A stretch of DNA of 64,000 nucleotides from Takifugu bimaculatus (lineage: Eukaryota; Chordata; Actinopteri; Tetraodontiformes; Tetraodontidae): assembly GCA_004026145.2 (NCBI GenBank), contig CP034989.1, forward strand, positions 1,263,134 to 1,327,133, in the 5' to 3' direction. The position numbers and the translations under genes are program-made. Numbering within the stretch: position 1 is the first letter of the stretch; each line of letters begins with the position of its first letter. The notes under the pieces were generated by a model. It had not been told where the DNA came from. It was given only the letters and a program-made list of their open reading frames with translations, and ran no database searches. Shown piece after piece: positions 46,450 to 57,894 of the stretch.

Positions 46450-49400
46450 AACAGGAGGTGGAACTGTGCAGACAGAACAGCCAGGAGAAACTTGGCCTGA
46501 CGCTCTGTTACAGAACTGATGATGAGGAGGACACGGGCATCTATGTCAGCCAGGTAGGAAGCAACATTTTAAAAAACCACTTTGCTTTTCACGTAGAAGA
46601 ATATAATAATAAACGAATCATAAAATATATTTCAAAAACAACCCATCATCTTCGTATCCTAGTGGATTTGATTGGTCAGAATCAGATCTTTCATCACTAT
46701 TTAAAGAAAAGGTTCGTTTCATTCGTCCCCCTTTTGCATGATTAAATTGAAGTTTTTAATTAGCTTCCTGTTGAAAGTGTTCTCCTTCTCTGCACAGTAA
46801 CCGAAACGAAACCATCTCCAACACACCATCTGAATATCAAACAAGACAAAAAAAGAGGGCACATGCAGGAAAAAAAACTCTTTAAAACTCACATTACATC
46901 AGCTTGAAAAGACAAATTTGTATCATATAATAACGATGGCTTTAAGCAATGCAAACTGAATTAAAAAGATGATTTGTGTGGTTGCAGGTGCCCCTTTAAT
47001 CCAGTCTGAATTCAGTCAGATGAGGTTTGAAAGGCAAGACGGCAGACGTACAAAAAGGTTTATATTTAGCCTTTTAGCTTTAGCCTTTTTTCCCCCCACC
47101 TGAACCACACACAGAATCCGAAACCACAAACAATAGCAGCATCTGCTGAAGCTCAAAAGACTGTAAAAGCCGCCTCCCACAGACGGCGCACATCTATTTT
47201 GGTGTGTTTGATAAAAAGACTCAAAATGCTAATTTTCCCCATTAAAAATGCAAGCCGGTATCGATGCAACTGCACACTTTAAATTTATTCCTGCTAAGAT
47301 TTGGTTTCCCCAGAGAGCTGCTGTTTCTCTCATTGTTCAACAAGATAAATTCCACCAATCCTTCAGCTGTTTTGTCCAACTAAAATAGAGCCAAATCTAG
47401 GGAATTTTGTGGTACTTTTCAAAATGCCAAACGAACGCCAACCTTCCCGTATAAGCTAAATGTACGTTTTTTTTCGCCGACAGGTGGAATCAAACAGCAT
47501 TGCAGCCAGAGACGGACGTATAAAGCAAGGAGATCGTATTCTACAGGTGCATGTTTTCATCTCTCATCACTTTTATTTGAAATGTGGAACCACTGATCTA
47601 AATTCCTCTGATTTGTAGTCATGCCCATATTTAGCTTAGCGACTACAACCTGCGCAATGAATTCCAGAGCTCCTGAAGTCCAGACATAAAAGAAAAATCC
47701 GCTAATTCCTCATAATCTGCTGTTGAGCGCTCAAAAATATGACGGATAATGTCGGCTCATGGCTCCTATATGTATTCTTTGACACGTAAATGCTCCCAGC
47801 ATTCAGCGAGACAGCCCGTACACGTTGGCAAACTGCCGCTTTCTCCAGTCTGGAAGGAGAATGTGCGCCGTACGATTAATGACCTTGTTTCCCTGCTCAC
47901 TGCATCATCTTCACCGCTCTTGTCTCAGTTTCATGTGAGCCCGAGGTAGCGCTCTTCTGTCCAGCGCTCAACATTTTTATCCGGAGCGTATCTGTATTTG
48001 GACCTCAGCAGCTTCAAAGCCCGTCCTTTTTCTAAGACAGTGAAGGTGAAGTCCTTCGTGACCTCTGACCTTAGAACAAGAGCTGCCGTTACACGCGGAT
48101 CGATGGTGTTGATACACACGTGCCTGACCTACCTGAGAATGGATCAGTCCAGTAACAATGCTTCCTGATTGACTGTTGCCCTTCCAGCTAATTTGGACCC
48201 CGGGTCGAGGCTACGGTATGCAGGCTACATTAGCATAGCAGTGAAAAACATGCAATAGTCTTTAGAGGAGCCTGCAGGTTGGGTTGAAGCCATGATGGGG
48301 CTTTTCTTAATAGTCCTAAATAAGAAACATACAACACACTATATGCTGCAATTAGAACGCTCAACTCATCACTTGTTTCTCATTTCAGTGCACTCCATGG
48401 AATCCAATTAATCCGCATATTTACAATGGATTTATCATCCAGACACACATGGCGCCAGAGCCAAATGTAAAATGTAGATAACTAACTTATTTTTTGTATT
48501 AATCAAGCGATGGCCGTCTTATTTGGTCATATTTGCATGGTACACAAAGCAGATTAATAGAACTCCTCGTTATGCCTGATACAGTAAACAGGCATACCGC
48601 ACGTGTTTTCTATCCTCCTCTGTTTACATAAATTCCGACTTGGTGCACTCATCTATAAATGCTGTGAGTAAGCAGTTGCGTATGATGTTTACCAACAGAG
48701 CACCCCCCCCCCTCCTCTTTATTGTACATATAGCGCGTCTCTCATCCATCCATTGTCTGTGTCAGTGTAGTGAGAATGATTGTGGGTTGCAGGGCCCGCT
48801 CCACTACTGGCCCTATTATCTCCATCTGACAGCCCCATTACTCTAGTGAGGGAAAGATGAACGCTACCTGTCAAAGAACAGTTAATTGTGTGTCTGGTTG
48901 TGTGGATGCGCCGGGCACTTGCTATTAGATTGGCTCAAAAAGTCTGCGCGGGCCCTTCCTGGAAAATTATGGCAATGGATGGGAGACAAGCACGGAGGAA
49001 AAAAGAGCTTAATGTAGGGGAAATGGGCAGTGAGTGAGGGAAACAAATAGTGGGAATGTGATTGTTCAAAGGGTGCCTTGTGAAATACAGGAAGAGGAGC
49101 GGCTAAATTGATGGCCCTTTAACGACGCGTCGTCATTTGTAAGTGGTAGGGAGTCTCCTCTTGAGCGTCACCATCTGCACTTGTCATCGATGCACAGATT
49201 AACGGCTGCGAAGTGCAAGACCAGGAGAGAGCCGTTGCTCTGCTGTCAAGCGAAGACGCGAGGAGCATCGTGCTGCTGGTGACGAGACCAGAGATCCAGG
49301 TAAACACACCCAGGCGCGCGCCGGCTTCCCGTCATATCTTGACAAGTTGTCATCTGACAGCAGCTGCCTGCTCGGGCTCTGTCCCGGGTTTCACATAAAC

Positions 49401-51475
49401 ACGTGAGGTGCAGCCGCACAGATGGATTTCCTGACAAGGTGTGATTTGTTGGGTTTTTCTAGTTGGAGGAGGAGGAGGTATGGCTGGATGAGGACCAACA
49501 GGAGCTTGTAGAGAAGCTGAAAATGGAGATCCTGGAGGAGCGGAGGAATGTATTGGGAGAACACAGAGGCAGAGGAGATGAGGTGAGAGGGTCGAGGACG
49601 AAACACATGAGCAGAAAGAAAAACACGAATAGCAGCTGCAACTTTGGACAAATGCAAGAGAGGGGATCCTCATTGGGTCTCCATCCGGCTTCAACACAGC
49701 TTTAACCCAGTTTAGTTCTCCTTACTGCGGTGTTACAGACTCATATTTGTTCCTGTTTATATCCACCAGCATCAAGCAGAAGAGGAGAACACAACAGACA
49801 GTGCTACTTGTTCTTCTAACAACCAAGACAGTGGCTTCGGCCACAGCCCAGAGCACCAACCCCTGCTGGTTCGACTCCGCAAGCGAAGCCCGGCACATTT
49901 TCTGAGGGACCGTTGGCGAGTGGAGCATCCGCAAGCGAGACGGGGGGTGGCTGTGGCGCAAGATGTCCAAGGGCAGAGGACCTTATCCATGGGCCAAGGT
50001 CACGAAGGGGTGATCAGCATTCGCAACAGCGGCGGTGCGATACTGGGTTTAGAGAACTGCTTCCAGCAGCTCTTGGAGCTCAAGTGTCAAATTCGAAACG
50101 GAGGAGAGTGCGGAGTGTACTCTATTCGTCACAGCATAGAGTGCAGCCTCTCAGAGCAAGCGGGAAAGGACGGAAGCGATGAAGCCGATGTTGGAGAAGG
50201 AAGCGGAGTGGAGCAGGAGCTGAGGATGCTAAATGAGGAACTGCGCAACATTGAGCTTGAGTGCCAGAGCATCATGCAGGCTCATCAAGTCCGTAAAACC
50301 CACCAGAGAGAATACTCGGATCCCTTATCCTCACCTGGATGGAGCCCAAAAGAGAGCCACAAGCGGCATGGCAGGTTGGCCGACATCCACGAGTACCCAG
50401 AGAGGTTAGACGGTGATAAAATCGGAGAGAAAGACAGCTCCAGTGCCTACAACACAGCAGAGAGTGCACGGTCGACACCGCTAGGTGCTGAGCGATCCCC
50501 TGACCATTCCCTACAGAGACAGATAAGCATCACCAACCAAAAGAACCTCAGATTGGCCTCCTCCACATCCTCCAGCCCGATCCCTATCCCCAAGTCCCAG
50601 GGTACACCCAGTCGTAGCAGACCAGCAGATCCAAGCCCCGTTATCTCTAGTAGTCCCGACCAGAGCAATCCGTCCCGGTCTGAGTCTGACCCTGCCCTAC
50701 CTGCAGACGATGAAAGGTGTGACAGGAAAGGGCGGTCCCGGGATTCCAGGAGGGGACTTCCTTATGCCGCTTCTTACCTGACAAGCCCCTACCAAGGCCA
50801 GGGAGGATCCAGGCAACTGCAGGTAGGTAGAATCTGTCAAACAAAGTCAGAACTTTTGTTTTTTAAGGTGTCCCATTCAATCGCTCTTTCTTTGTGTTGC
50901 AGAGTTACATGCAGCTGCTGCAACAGCACTCCTCCCTGGAGTATTCCCAAAGCCAGCTCAGCCTGCTCAGTTTGTGCCGGGATCAAGTGCAACGGAGCGG
51001 GCGCCCCGGGGAACCTCGTCTCGAGTGGAAGGTCAAAGTCCGTGCCGACGGCACGCGCTACGTGGCCCGTCGGCCGGCTCGCGACAGGATCTTGAGGGAG
51101 CGAGCCCTGAGGATCCGAGAGGAGAGGAGCGGTGGCATGACAACAGACGATGACGCCATGAGCGAGATGAAGATGGGCCGCTACTGGAGCAAAGAGGAGA
51201 GGAAGCAGCACTTAGCCCGAGCGCGGGAGCAGAGGAAGCGGAGGGAGTTCATGCAGAAGAGCCGCCTCGACTGTCTGAGGGAGGGCCCAGCCAGCGGTGC
51301 CGAGGGCAGGAAGGAGATAAACATCCTGGAGCTCAGTCATAAGAAGATGTTGAAGAAGAGAAACAAAAAGATCTTGGATAACTGGATGACCATCCAGGAG
51401 CTGATGAGCCACGGCGCTCGAGTCCCGGAGGACTCCAAAGTACATAACGCCTTCCTCTCCGTCACCACCGTCTAA
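30819..51475 (+). CDS. pdzrn4: PDZ domain-containing RING finger protein 4, short (RING-less) form
   Basis: PDZRN4 (LNX4) belongs to the LNX/PDZRN family of scaffolding ubiquitin ligases. Exons: 30819-30887, 42747-43000, 43428-43530, 46455-46553, 47484-47546, 49198-49299, 49463-49582, 49770-50822, 50903-51475. Phases match throughout and give 811 residues (human short form about 776). The ATG at 30819 has A at -3 and G at +4. Layout: an MGCNLC N-terminus, the second half of PDZ1 (about 24-57), a linker with TQTDITFEHIMALAKLRP, PDZ2 (143-230, carboxylate loop KLGLTL), an acidic helical segment (231-270), a variable region with LLNEELRNIELECQ, and a conserved C-terminal region (622-811) with MSEMKMGRYWSKEERKQHL. 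The protein ends SVTTV, a class I PDZ ligand. No RING is encoded by these exons. Confidence 0.95.
39655..39735. promoter_or_regulatory. Candidate conserved noncoding element in pdzrn4 intron 1
   Basis: The stretch contains an octamer ATTTGCAT (39663-39670), several TAAT-type homeodomain cores and TTGATTAATTGG within 80 bp. This is the word content typical of neural developmental enhancers. Conservation could not be tested. Confidence 0.25.
40961..41014. repeat. (GT)n/(GTGA)n microsatellite
   Basis: About 54 bp of tgtgtg are interrupted by gagtgagtgag, inside pdzrn4 intron 1. Confidence 0.93.
42747..43530 (+). other. pdzrn4: pdzrn4 exons 2 and 3: PDZ1 remainder and linker
   Basis: Exon 2 (42747-43000) and exon 3 (43428-43530) are joined in phase 2. 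Exon 2 encodes the end of PDZ1 (HEGTVAEAIRRDPIVVQVL) and the strongly conserved TQTDITFEHIMALAKLRP. Exon 3 encodes MEHEFYECPEYL and an acidic EEYEYE end. Exon 2 is very GC-rich compared with its surroundings. Confidence 0.9.
43531..46454 (+). other. pdzrn4: pdzrn4 intron 3
   Basis: This 2.9-kb intron ends in a GT repeat directly before the acceptor. No recognisable gene or interspersed repeat is inside it. Confidence 0.75.
46407..46446 (+). repeat. (GT)20 directly upstream of the pdzrn4 exon 4 acceptor
   Basis: Forty bases of GT are followed by only tataacag before exon 4 at 46455. The normal polypyrimidine-tract position is therefore occupied by a UG repeat in the pre-mRNA. Confidence 0.95.
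46455..49299 (+). other. pdzrn4: pdzrn4 exons 4-6: PDZ2 domain
   Basis: Exons 46455-46553, 47484-47546 and 49198-49299 are all phase 0 and encode one PDZ domain. It includes the KLGLTL loop, DTGIYVSQV, DGRIKQGDRILQING and RAVALLSSEDARSIVLLV. The introns (0.9 and 1.65 kb) hold no recognised gene. Confidence 0.92.
49463..51475 (+). other. pdzrn4: pdzrn4 exons 7-9: acidic helix, variable region and conserved C-terminus
   Basis: Exon 7 (49463-49582) encodes a Glu-rich helix. Exon 8 (49770-50822, 351 codons) carries LLELKCQIRNGGECGVY, LLNEELRNIELECQSIMQAH and DSSSAYNTAESARSTPL, separated by poorly conserved Ser/Pro-rich sequence. Exon 9 (50903-51475) has the basic, highly conserved tail KKMLKKRNKKILDNWMTIQE and ends VTTV before TAA. 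Confidence 0.92.
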
Positions 51476-52465
51476 TCACTGAACTGCTGATGTAAAAAAA
51501 ATAATAAAAAAAATAAAAAAATTCTGTAGCATCCTGAAGGCAACTTTGCGATGACCATTTTAAGTGTCTTTAACTCATTAATTAAACCTCCGCCGTTCAA
51601 AATGCAACTTTCTACTGTTTTTACGCTTGAACTTTGACACCGGCCGACAACTTTGTGTAGCGTAACGGTTGAGATTCATCCTCCTGGGTGCGAAGAACAA
51701 ACACATTAATGTGCGATCTCATGTGCTCTCCTCTTTATCTTGCCTCGTTCAAGGGGTCTTTTTTTTAAATAATGGGACGATACGATATTTTTCACACTTT
51801 TAAACACTGCAACATTTTGTAATGTTTTTATACACTGAATGTCAACATACTGTAACCTTTGAATGGTTTATTATCCGTCATTTGTTATGTTGGTAATGTT
51901 TGTATCAGCAAACCCTCAATGTTAGACAGTAATCGATTGTATTGTAGCCTAAAATGTACAAAACTGTCTGGAAAGCACTGGAAACGTCTCACGAGTTCAT
52001 TGTTTTGTAACTATTACCTCAACTCATTCCTCAAAGAAGCCCCATGTTCCCATCAATGCGTGATTATGTTTGAAATCGCTAATTTATGCTTTGCATTATT
52101 TTCTATTTATTGTATTTATTTTGTTCTCATTTTCTGTTCTCTGGCTCAAAGGGCCATTGTTGTTTTTGACTGTCCCCAAATAACCAACGTCTCAAAGCTC
52201 GTTTGGACATGCAGCTTATCGCGACCTTGGGTTGAGTTTTAATGCTCAGCGCCACCTAGTGGACGTGTGCATAACAATCTCAGCAAGTCGAACGTTTGAC
52301 TTGTTATGGCTACTGTGTTCATGTTAGGTGAGGAATATGTTGCCTCATTTGCAATGTTTCAACTCAACCCTGCTGCTTTCCGACGTCATTTATTCAGGAG
52401 GCCTTGAATTGTGTATCTGCCGATGGTAAAATTTGTAATTAAAACAATAATCCCAGAACACATTT
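51476..52465 (+). other. pdzrn4: pdzrn4 3' UTR
   Basis: The stretch is A/T-rich. AATAAA occurs at 51503-51508 in an A-rich run close to the stop, and ATTAAA at 52438-52443 is a likely distal poly(A) signal. ORFs here are chance. Confidence 0.5.
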
Positions 52466-53624
52466 GAGTCATTTCATTGGTGGTAATGACCTGCTGGATG
52501 ACGTCGGCTGACTGGTGGTCTGTTTGCGAATCTTCAGGGACTGATTGTTAATTAAATAGATTTCCATAAACACCAGGAACACTTGTTCCTTCCAGGTTCC
52601 CTGACTCTAGTACACCATGTTGATTTCAAGGACATTGTGGGTGTAAGCATGTGCTGGGTGGACAGGTGGCGACAGAGGTGGTCGGGGGTCTTCGTATCCA
52701 TTTAGCAACAGGAAGGATCAAAGCTAAAATTCTCCTTCCATTTCAAAGTATTACAGAGGTGCCGGCGAAGCCTCCACGTCCCCTGTCAATCTGCTGTATC
52801 AGTCCACAGCCCACTGAAGCGAGGAATTAATGAGACGCCAGAGCGGCGTGCAGCACTTTCATCCAGAGTATGAAATCAGGTGAGCTCTGTGCCCCCCCTC
52901 CTCTCCCTGGCTGACATTAACAAGTCGTGTGTGTGTGAAGGAAGTGGTGGAATAATCCTTTCCAGTCAGGAAAATGAATTATTAATCCCAAAGTGAATAA
53001 TAAGTACAGACGATTAAGTGGATCTGGACGTTAGCCTGTATGCTAGCTGGTTGTAACCTTCAATAATCCACATGTCAGGTGATATGTCCCGAACGTACAG
53101 CTTCATAAAAAGATATTAATGCTTGGTTTAAAAGTTTCAGGCCTCAGCAGGAAATACTCAGATTACTCTACAAGACTCGGATGTGTTGGAAATTGTTAAA
53201 AAACAAATAAGTCCCATCCTTCCGCACTGAAAGAGGCTGTCCCAAAATACACCCCGAGGCCGATCGATTGATGCGGTGTTCCTATTCTTTGGATACATGT
53301 GGAGTTTTCTCTCCAGCATTAAGCATGTGCAGATGGGGAGTCAATCAAGGCTGTTTGGGGTCCCAACGCCAGCAAAAATAGGGCGCCGATACGTGCGGCG
53401 TAATCGAGTACAACGGAATAAATCACTGATTGGGGATGGGTAATGGTTGATAATTACCCATTCATTAACTCTCTTTTCGTAGCCTCATTTATGGGATAAT
53501 GGCTCCCTCCGTCTTCTAAATCACAAAATGGACATTTTTCACTGTCTTTCCCTCATGAAAGAACCTCAGAAAGACAGAAATGTTGATAAAAGTGAGGTTT
53601 TACTCGTATGGATTTATTAATATC
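52466..53624. other. Intergenic DNA, no gene seen
   Basis: No domain-bearing ORF and no recognised repeat up to the solo LTR. Confidence 0.6.
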
Positions 53625-53997
53625 TGTCACAGCTGCGGGCAATCCCGCCCCTGAGTCCTCGTTCGCCCCGCGCACCAGTGACAAATCAGGACCATAACGA
53701 GCTCCCTTCTTAGCTCCCGGAGTTATGCTGCCTCCCTGCCAGATCGTCGTTTGTGGTTCTGATGACTTTCCAGAGGTTTCCTGTTTGCCTGCCCGGTTCC
53801 GACCTTGCCTGTTCCTGACCATTCTGTCCTGTCTGCTCCCCGGTAAATTCTGTCTGCCTTCTGCCTGGTCTCGACCCTGCCTGTCCCCGACTATTCTATT
53901 CCGCCGGCTCCCCGGTGAATCCTGTCAATTCCTGACAATAAAGCTGTGTTCAGTTGAACTCTGGTGTCGCATTTGGGTTCTCGTCTGCTGCCTGACA
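53625..53997 (+). mobile_element. Solo LTR (about 373 bp) with target-site duplication
   Basis: The segment begins TGTCACAGCTGCGGGC and ends GCTGCCTGACA. It is flanked by AATATC at 53619-53624 and 53998-54003. It contains C/T-rich repeats of ctgcctg and gaccctgcctg, and an AATAAA (about 53937-53942) followed by a GT-rich stretch, the R/U5 layout of a fish LTR on the + strand. No internal element sequence is next to it. It differs in sequence from the 518-bp LTRs at 8829 and 14777. Confidence 0.78.
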
Positions 53998-54240
53998 AAT
54001 ATCCATGTTTTCCATATTTCCCCTAGGCTGTCTTCGCTCGGACATTTTTGGGTAATACACCTGTGGATCAATTCAAATCACCCTTACTGTTCCAGCCAGT
54101 TACACTAAAGAATGTCTCTAAGGGATTTATGAGGGGTGGTCATATCGGAGGTGCGGGATTCAGGTTGTCTTTCCTCTCATTTCAGTGCTAATCAACTGTT
54201 TTTGTGGGTTCTTTGTTTCCACATCCTAAAGGACCCATAT

Positions 54241-54306
<66 letters not shown>

Positions 54307-56471
54307 GTTGTTCTCGATCAAACCTGCCCTCCCGTCCTCCCCCGTCGGAGGACTGTCAGTAGCAGTTGTTTGCAGGTTGATTCACAGTCCAGCCGATCTG
54401 ACACGGGTTTTTCCTGGGAGACAAACATATTGTGTTTTGGTCTCTCCTGTGGGCTCAAGGCTTCGGTTAGATACCGACGTGCTCCACTATTGATCCGGCT
54501 GACTGCTCCTTATCTCGCCCAGTTATTACTGGTTTACTGCAGGCGTGCAGATGGGCCCAGTGTTGTGCCTGTGTTCTGCCCCTGGGGAGTCAAAACACGA
54601 CTTAACAGAGTAGAAAGTGAAGAGAAAAAAAACTGTTTTCATTCCTGCAAACTGCTGTTACTGGGAAGGTCGGCTAATAAAAGCAGCAATTTGCTGTGTC
54701 TTAAAATCTCAATTGCTCCACCAGAGGAGGAAAAAGCCGCCGGTTTCAAGGAAAAATGAGCATAAAAATGGGTTTATTTCCCTTAATCAAGGCTGTAAGA
54801 CGACTTCAGAAGTTGCTCTTATTGGGTTTTGCGAGACAAATTTGAACCTTTGACGTCCGGTAGATAAGGAAGAGGCGCTGATAATGTTGGACAGCTCAGG
54901 CCAGCTTTTCCAGTGAGTGACATTTTATCAATGGGACACATGCAGATATTTAGGTTGATAGAAGAACAAAGACTCCATCAGGAAAAGCCACAAGTGCCAT
55001 GTAGCTAGCTGTAAAACTGCAACTTTCTCTTATATTTGGAACCTGGACGTTAGACTGTGTGTATAAATTGCAATAAAAACAGGAACAAGTCAATTTATCC
55101 CAATGTTAAGGGCGATGGTGTCTGTTCCCTGACAGGTTTGTTTTTACAGTGTATTTACACTTAACCTGCTCTTGGAAATCTAAAAATCAGAACATTTTGG
55201 ATATAAAGCCACAGAATCCTTGTTGTGCACGTCTTTTCATGCTTGATTACTATCCCAAAATCTCGTGACCAGCTCCCTCAACGGTCTATTTGGTAATGGG
55301 ACTGAGTGCCATCAGGCTTGAAAGCTAATTGATTTCAGCGGCTTGTGAGAGGTTTTCCATAAGGACCAGCCTGTCCAGTGGATTATTTTAAATACAAAGC
55401 AGGGTGAGAGTGTTTCAGAGGACGTGCACAGATGGTGCAGAGAGCCTTTGTAGCTGTGAAAAATTAGGACAGGTAATGAGACACGACTCTGTCCTAGCCA
55501 TTGATCAGACATCACGAGACGTCGCGTTTGGACGCAAATCAGGCCGAAAATTAATAAGCAAAGGGCTCCTCTGAGCCGCCCCACCTCTGGTGAATGAGCA
55601 GAAAATCAATACGCCTTCTCGCCGCTCGCCGCCTTTTCATTTGTGACAAAATCACATTTTAAGATAAAGATTAAAACAAACGGGTCATCCCACAGTTGGA
55701 TCGATTTAGAAGTTGTATTGATGCATGTCTCATAATTTGTCAATTCCTGCTGGTTCCAGGGCTGTTTGCTCTCAAACGTTAGCATTGTGGCGGCTGCCAA
55801 TAACGATGCTAATACATTTACCAGCTATGTTTCCTGTGCCCTTTTTGTTTAGCATGGATCGCTAATGACCAATTAGAGCTTTAATAAAATTAGTGATAAC
55901 CTGACCACACATTTTAAGTGGTTTCAGTATTTGTAATCAAATCTCAGACTACTTAAATCTCTATCAGGTTTTGTTGATTAACAGAACATCAATATGAGCA
56001 GCTAAGCAACAAACGAGAGTTAGCGCATTGATTAGCCTTCGGATAGTTATCTTTGTTTCTATCTCTCGTTGTCTGTCTGCTTTTAACACGGTTAAAGAAA
56101 ACAGTTGTTTTCCAACGAGGTTTCTCCTCCAAATCTGTATAAAAGGCTTCAAAAGTGTTCACGAAAAATCCTCTAAAGTCTGTTATTGTAGCAAGGTTGC
56201 AGCTTATGACTTTCTTTGCTGACTTGGAAAACAGGACTTTTCATTTTTAAAGCACAAATGGAAGCAGTTCCAGTAACTAAATCCCACTTTGAAGGTTAAA
56301 ATCAATAAAAGGCATCAGGTTGATGCAAATGTCGAAAGACTAAAAGCACAAGAATAATAACTATATAACTATAACAACAAGCAAAACAGGCTGGTTGGCA
56401 GTTGACATCTGTTGATCAATTACACTTATGAGCTTTTCCATACAGCAAATGTCAGCCGAATATGCAGTAAA
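53998..56471. other. Intergenic DNA, no gene seen
   Basis: Apart from the (CA)n tract at 54243-54302, the stretch is A/T-rich and has no recognised coding sequence. A 207-codon ORF that spans the CA repeat is a repeat artefact. Confidence 0.6.
54243..54302. repeat. (CA)30 microsatellite
   Basis: About 60 bp of perfect CA repeat. Confidence 0.97.
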
Positions 56472-56473
56472 TA

Positions 56474-57185
56474 CACTATATTGCCAAAAGTATTTGGCCA
56501 CCCATCCAAATGATCAGAATCAGGTGTCCTAATCACTTGGCCCGGCCACAGGTGTATAGAATCAAGCACTGAGGCCTGGAGACTGTTTCTACAAACATTT
56601 GGGAAAGAATGGGCCGCTCTCAGGAGCTCAGTGAGTTCCAGCGTGGAACTGTCATAGGACGCCTTGCTCCTAAATATTCCAAAGTCAACTGTCGGCTTTA
56701 TTATAAGAAAATGGAAGAGTTTGGGAACAACAGCAGAGGAGGAATTATGGTGTGGGGTTGTTTGTCAGGAGTTGGGCTTGGCCCCTTAGTTCCTGTGAAA
56801 AGAACTTTGAATGCTCCAGGATACCAAAACATTTTGGACAATTCCATGCTGCCAGCCTTGTGGGACCAGTTTGGAGCGGGCCCCTTCCTCTTCCAACATG
56901 ACTGTGCACCAGTGCACAAAGCAAGGTCCATAAAGATGTGGATGAGTCCTGACCTGAACCCAGTAGAACACCTTTGGGATGAATTAGAGCGGAGACTGGG
57001 AGCCAGGCCTTCTCCACCAACATCAGTGTGTGACCTCACCAATGCGCTTTTGGAAGAATGTTTGAAGATTCCTATAAACACACTCAGCAACCTCGTGGAC
57101 AGCCTTCCCAGAAGAGTTGAAGCTGTAATAGCTGCCGAAGGTGGGCCGATGTCATATTGGATCCTGTGGGTGAGGACTCACTTTT
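56474..57185 (+). mobile_element. Tc1-like DNA transposon, deleted copy
   Basis: The left end, cactatattgccaaaagtat, is preceded by TA and matches the inverted-repeat end of a common fish Tc1-like family. The copy loses similarity to the family near 57160-57185. No matching inverted repeat is seen to the right of the transposase, so the 3' end is lost or degraded. Confidence 0.88.
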
Positions 57186-57217
57186 GGTCATACAAATTTA
57201 CTGCAGCCTCGATTTGA
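56609..57217 (+). pseudogene. Truncated Tc1-like transposase
   Basis: The frame is open for 202 codons but short of the usual 330-340. The N-terminus MGRSQELSEFQRGTVIG is the start of the helix-turn-helix domain, and most of the DNA-binding region and the first catalytic Asp are deleted. It resumes at GGIMVWGCLSGVGLGPLVPV, with the second Asp in FLFQHDCAPVHKARS and the Glu in DLNPVEHLWDELERRL. A further short deletion removes the residues normally between KARSIK and SPDLNP. The tail after AEGGP is not family-like. The product cannot be an active enzyme. Confidence 0.88.
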
Positions 57218-57894
57218 TCGTGATAATTAGCAGTTGTCAAGTCGTGCGTGGTGGGCAAATGTCACAGAAAAAATACTGGAAATAATAATAATAACACAGA
57301 CTGAGTGGTGCGAGTGGGCCGCAGCATTTGAACTGAACCACACAACTTGATGGAAAAACATTTTTTACAGGCATAAATGGTGACTTTTACAATTTAGAAA
57401 TGCCCATTTTGTTTCGCAGTTGTTCAGATCTGTGTTCAGGCCTCTTTATAATCATGTAATCCATCCATTCACCTTCTGGAAGCAGCTTCTATTTACCTCC
57501 CTGATCTTCTCGGGATGTGGAGGCTACCTAATAAGCAACAAGCGACAGCGCAGTTAAGTCCGCGAATCCTCCAATCCCTCCCCGCCTATCGGGGCGAAGG
57601 CCCAGGGGCGGGAAATAGACTTGGCTATTAACACCACACAACCTCCGCTGGTGCCCGCACAAACAGAATAAACGCACCTTCTATCTCCAGAGTCCTCCTG
57701 CTCGTCCCTCCCTGAATCGTGGGGGCCATAAGTCTGCATTGTGAGGCAACATACAATCTAAATGCAAATGGTTGCTGGTTTCCCTGAAGCCCAGAACCTC
57801 CCAGGAACAGTCAAAATCACAATCCCAGGTCCGATCTAAAAATGAAAACTGCATTTTTTAAACCCCTGTAAACCCTTAACTGCCTGTGGTGATA
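57218..57894. other. Intergenic DNA, no gene seen
   Basis: No coding sequence or repeat was recognised between the Tc1 relic and the SINE. Confidence 0.55.

Noticed and set aside
51859..52242. A 127-codon ORF after pdzrn4
   Set aside because: It is Cys/Phe-rich chance coding in an A/T-rich 3' UTR, with no domain.
54136..54759. A 207-codon ORF
   Set aside because: It runs through a (CA)n repeat read as a Thr-His repeat and has no recognisable domain on either side.
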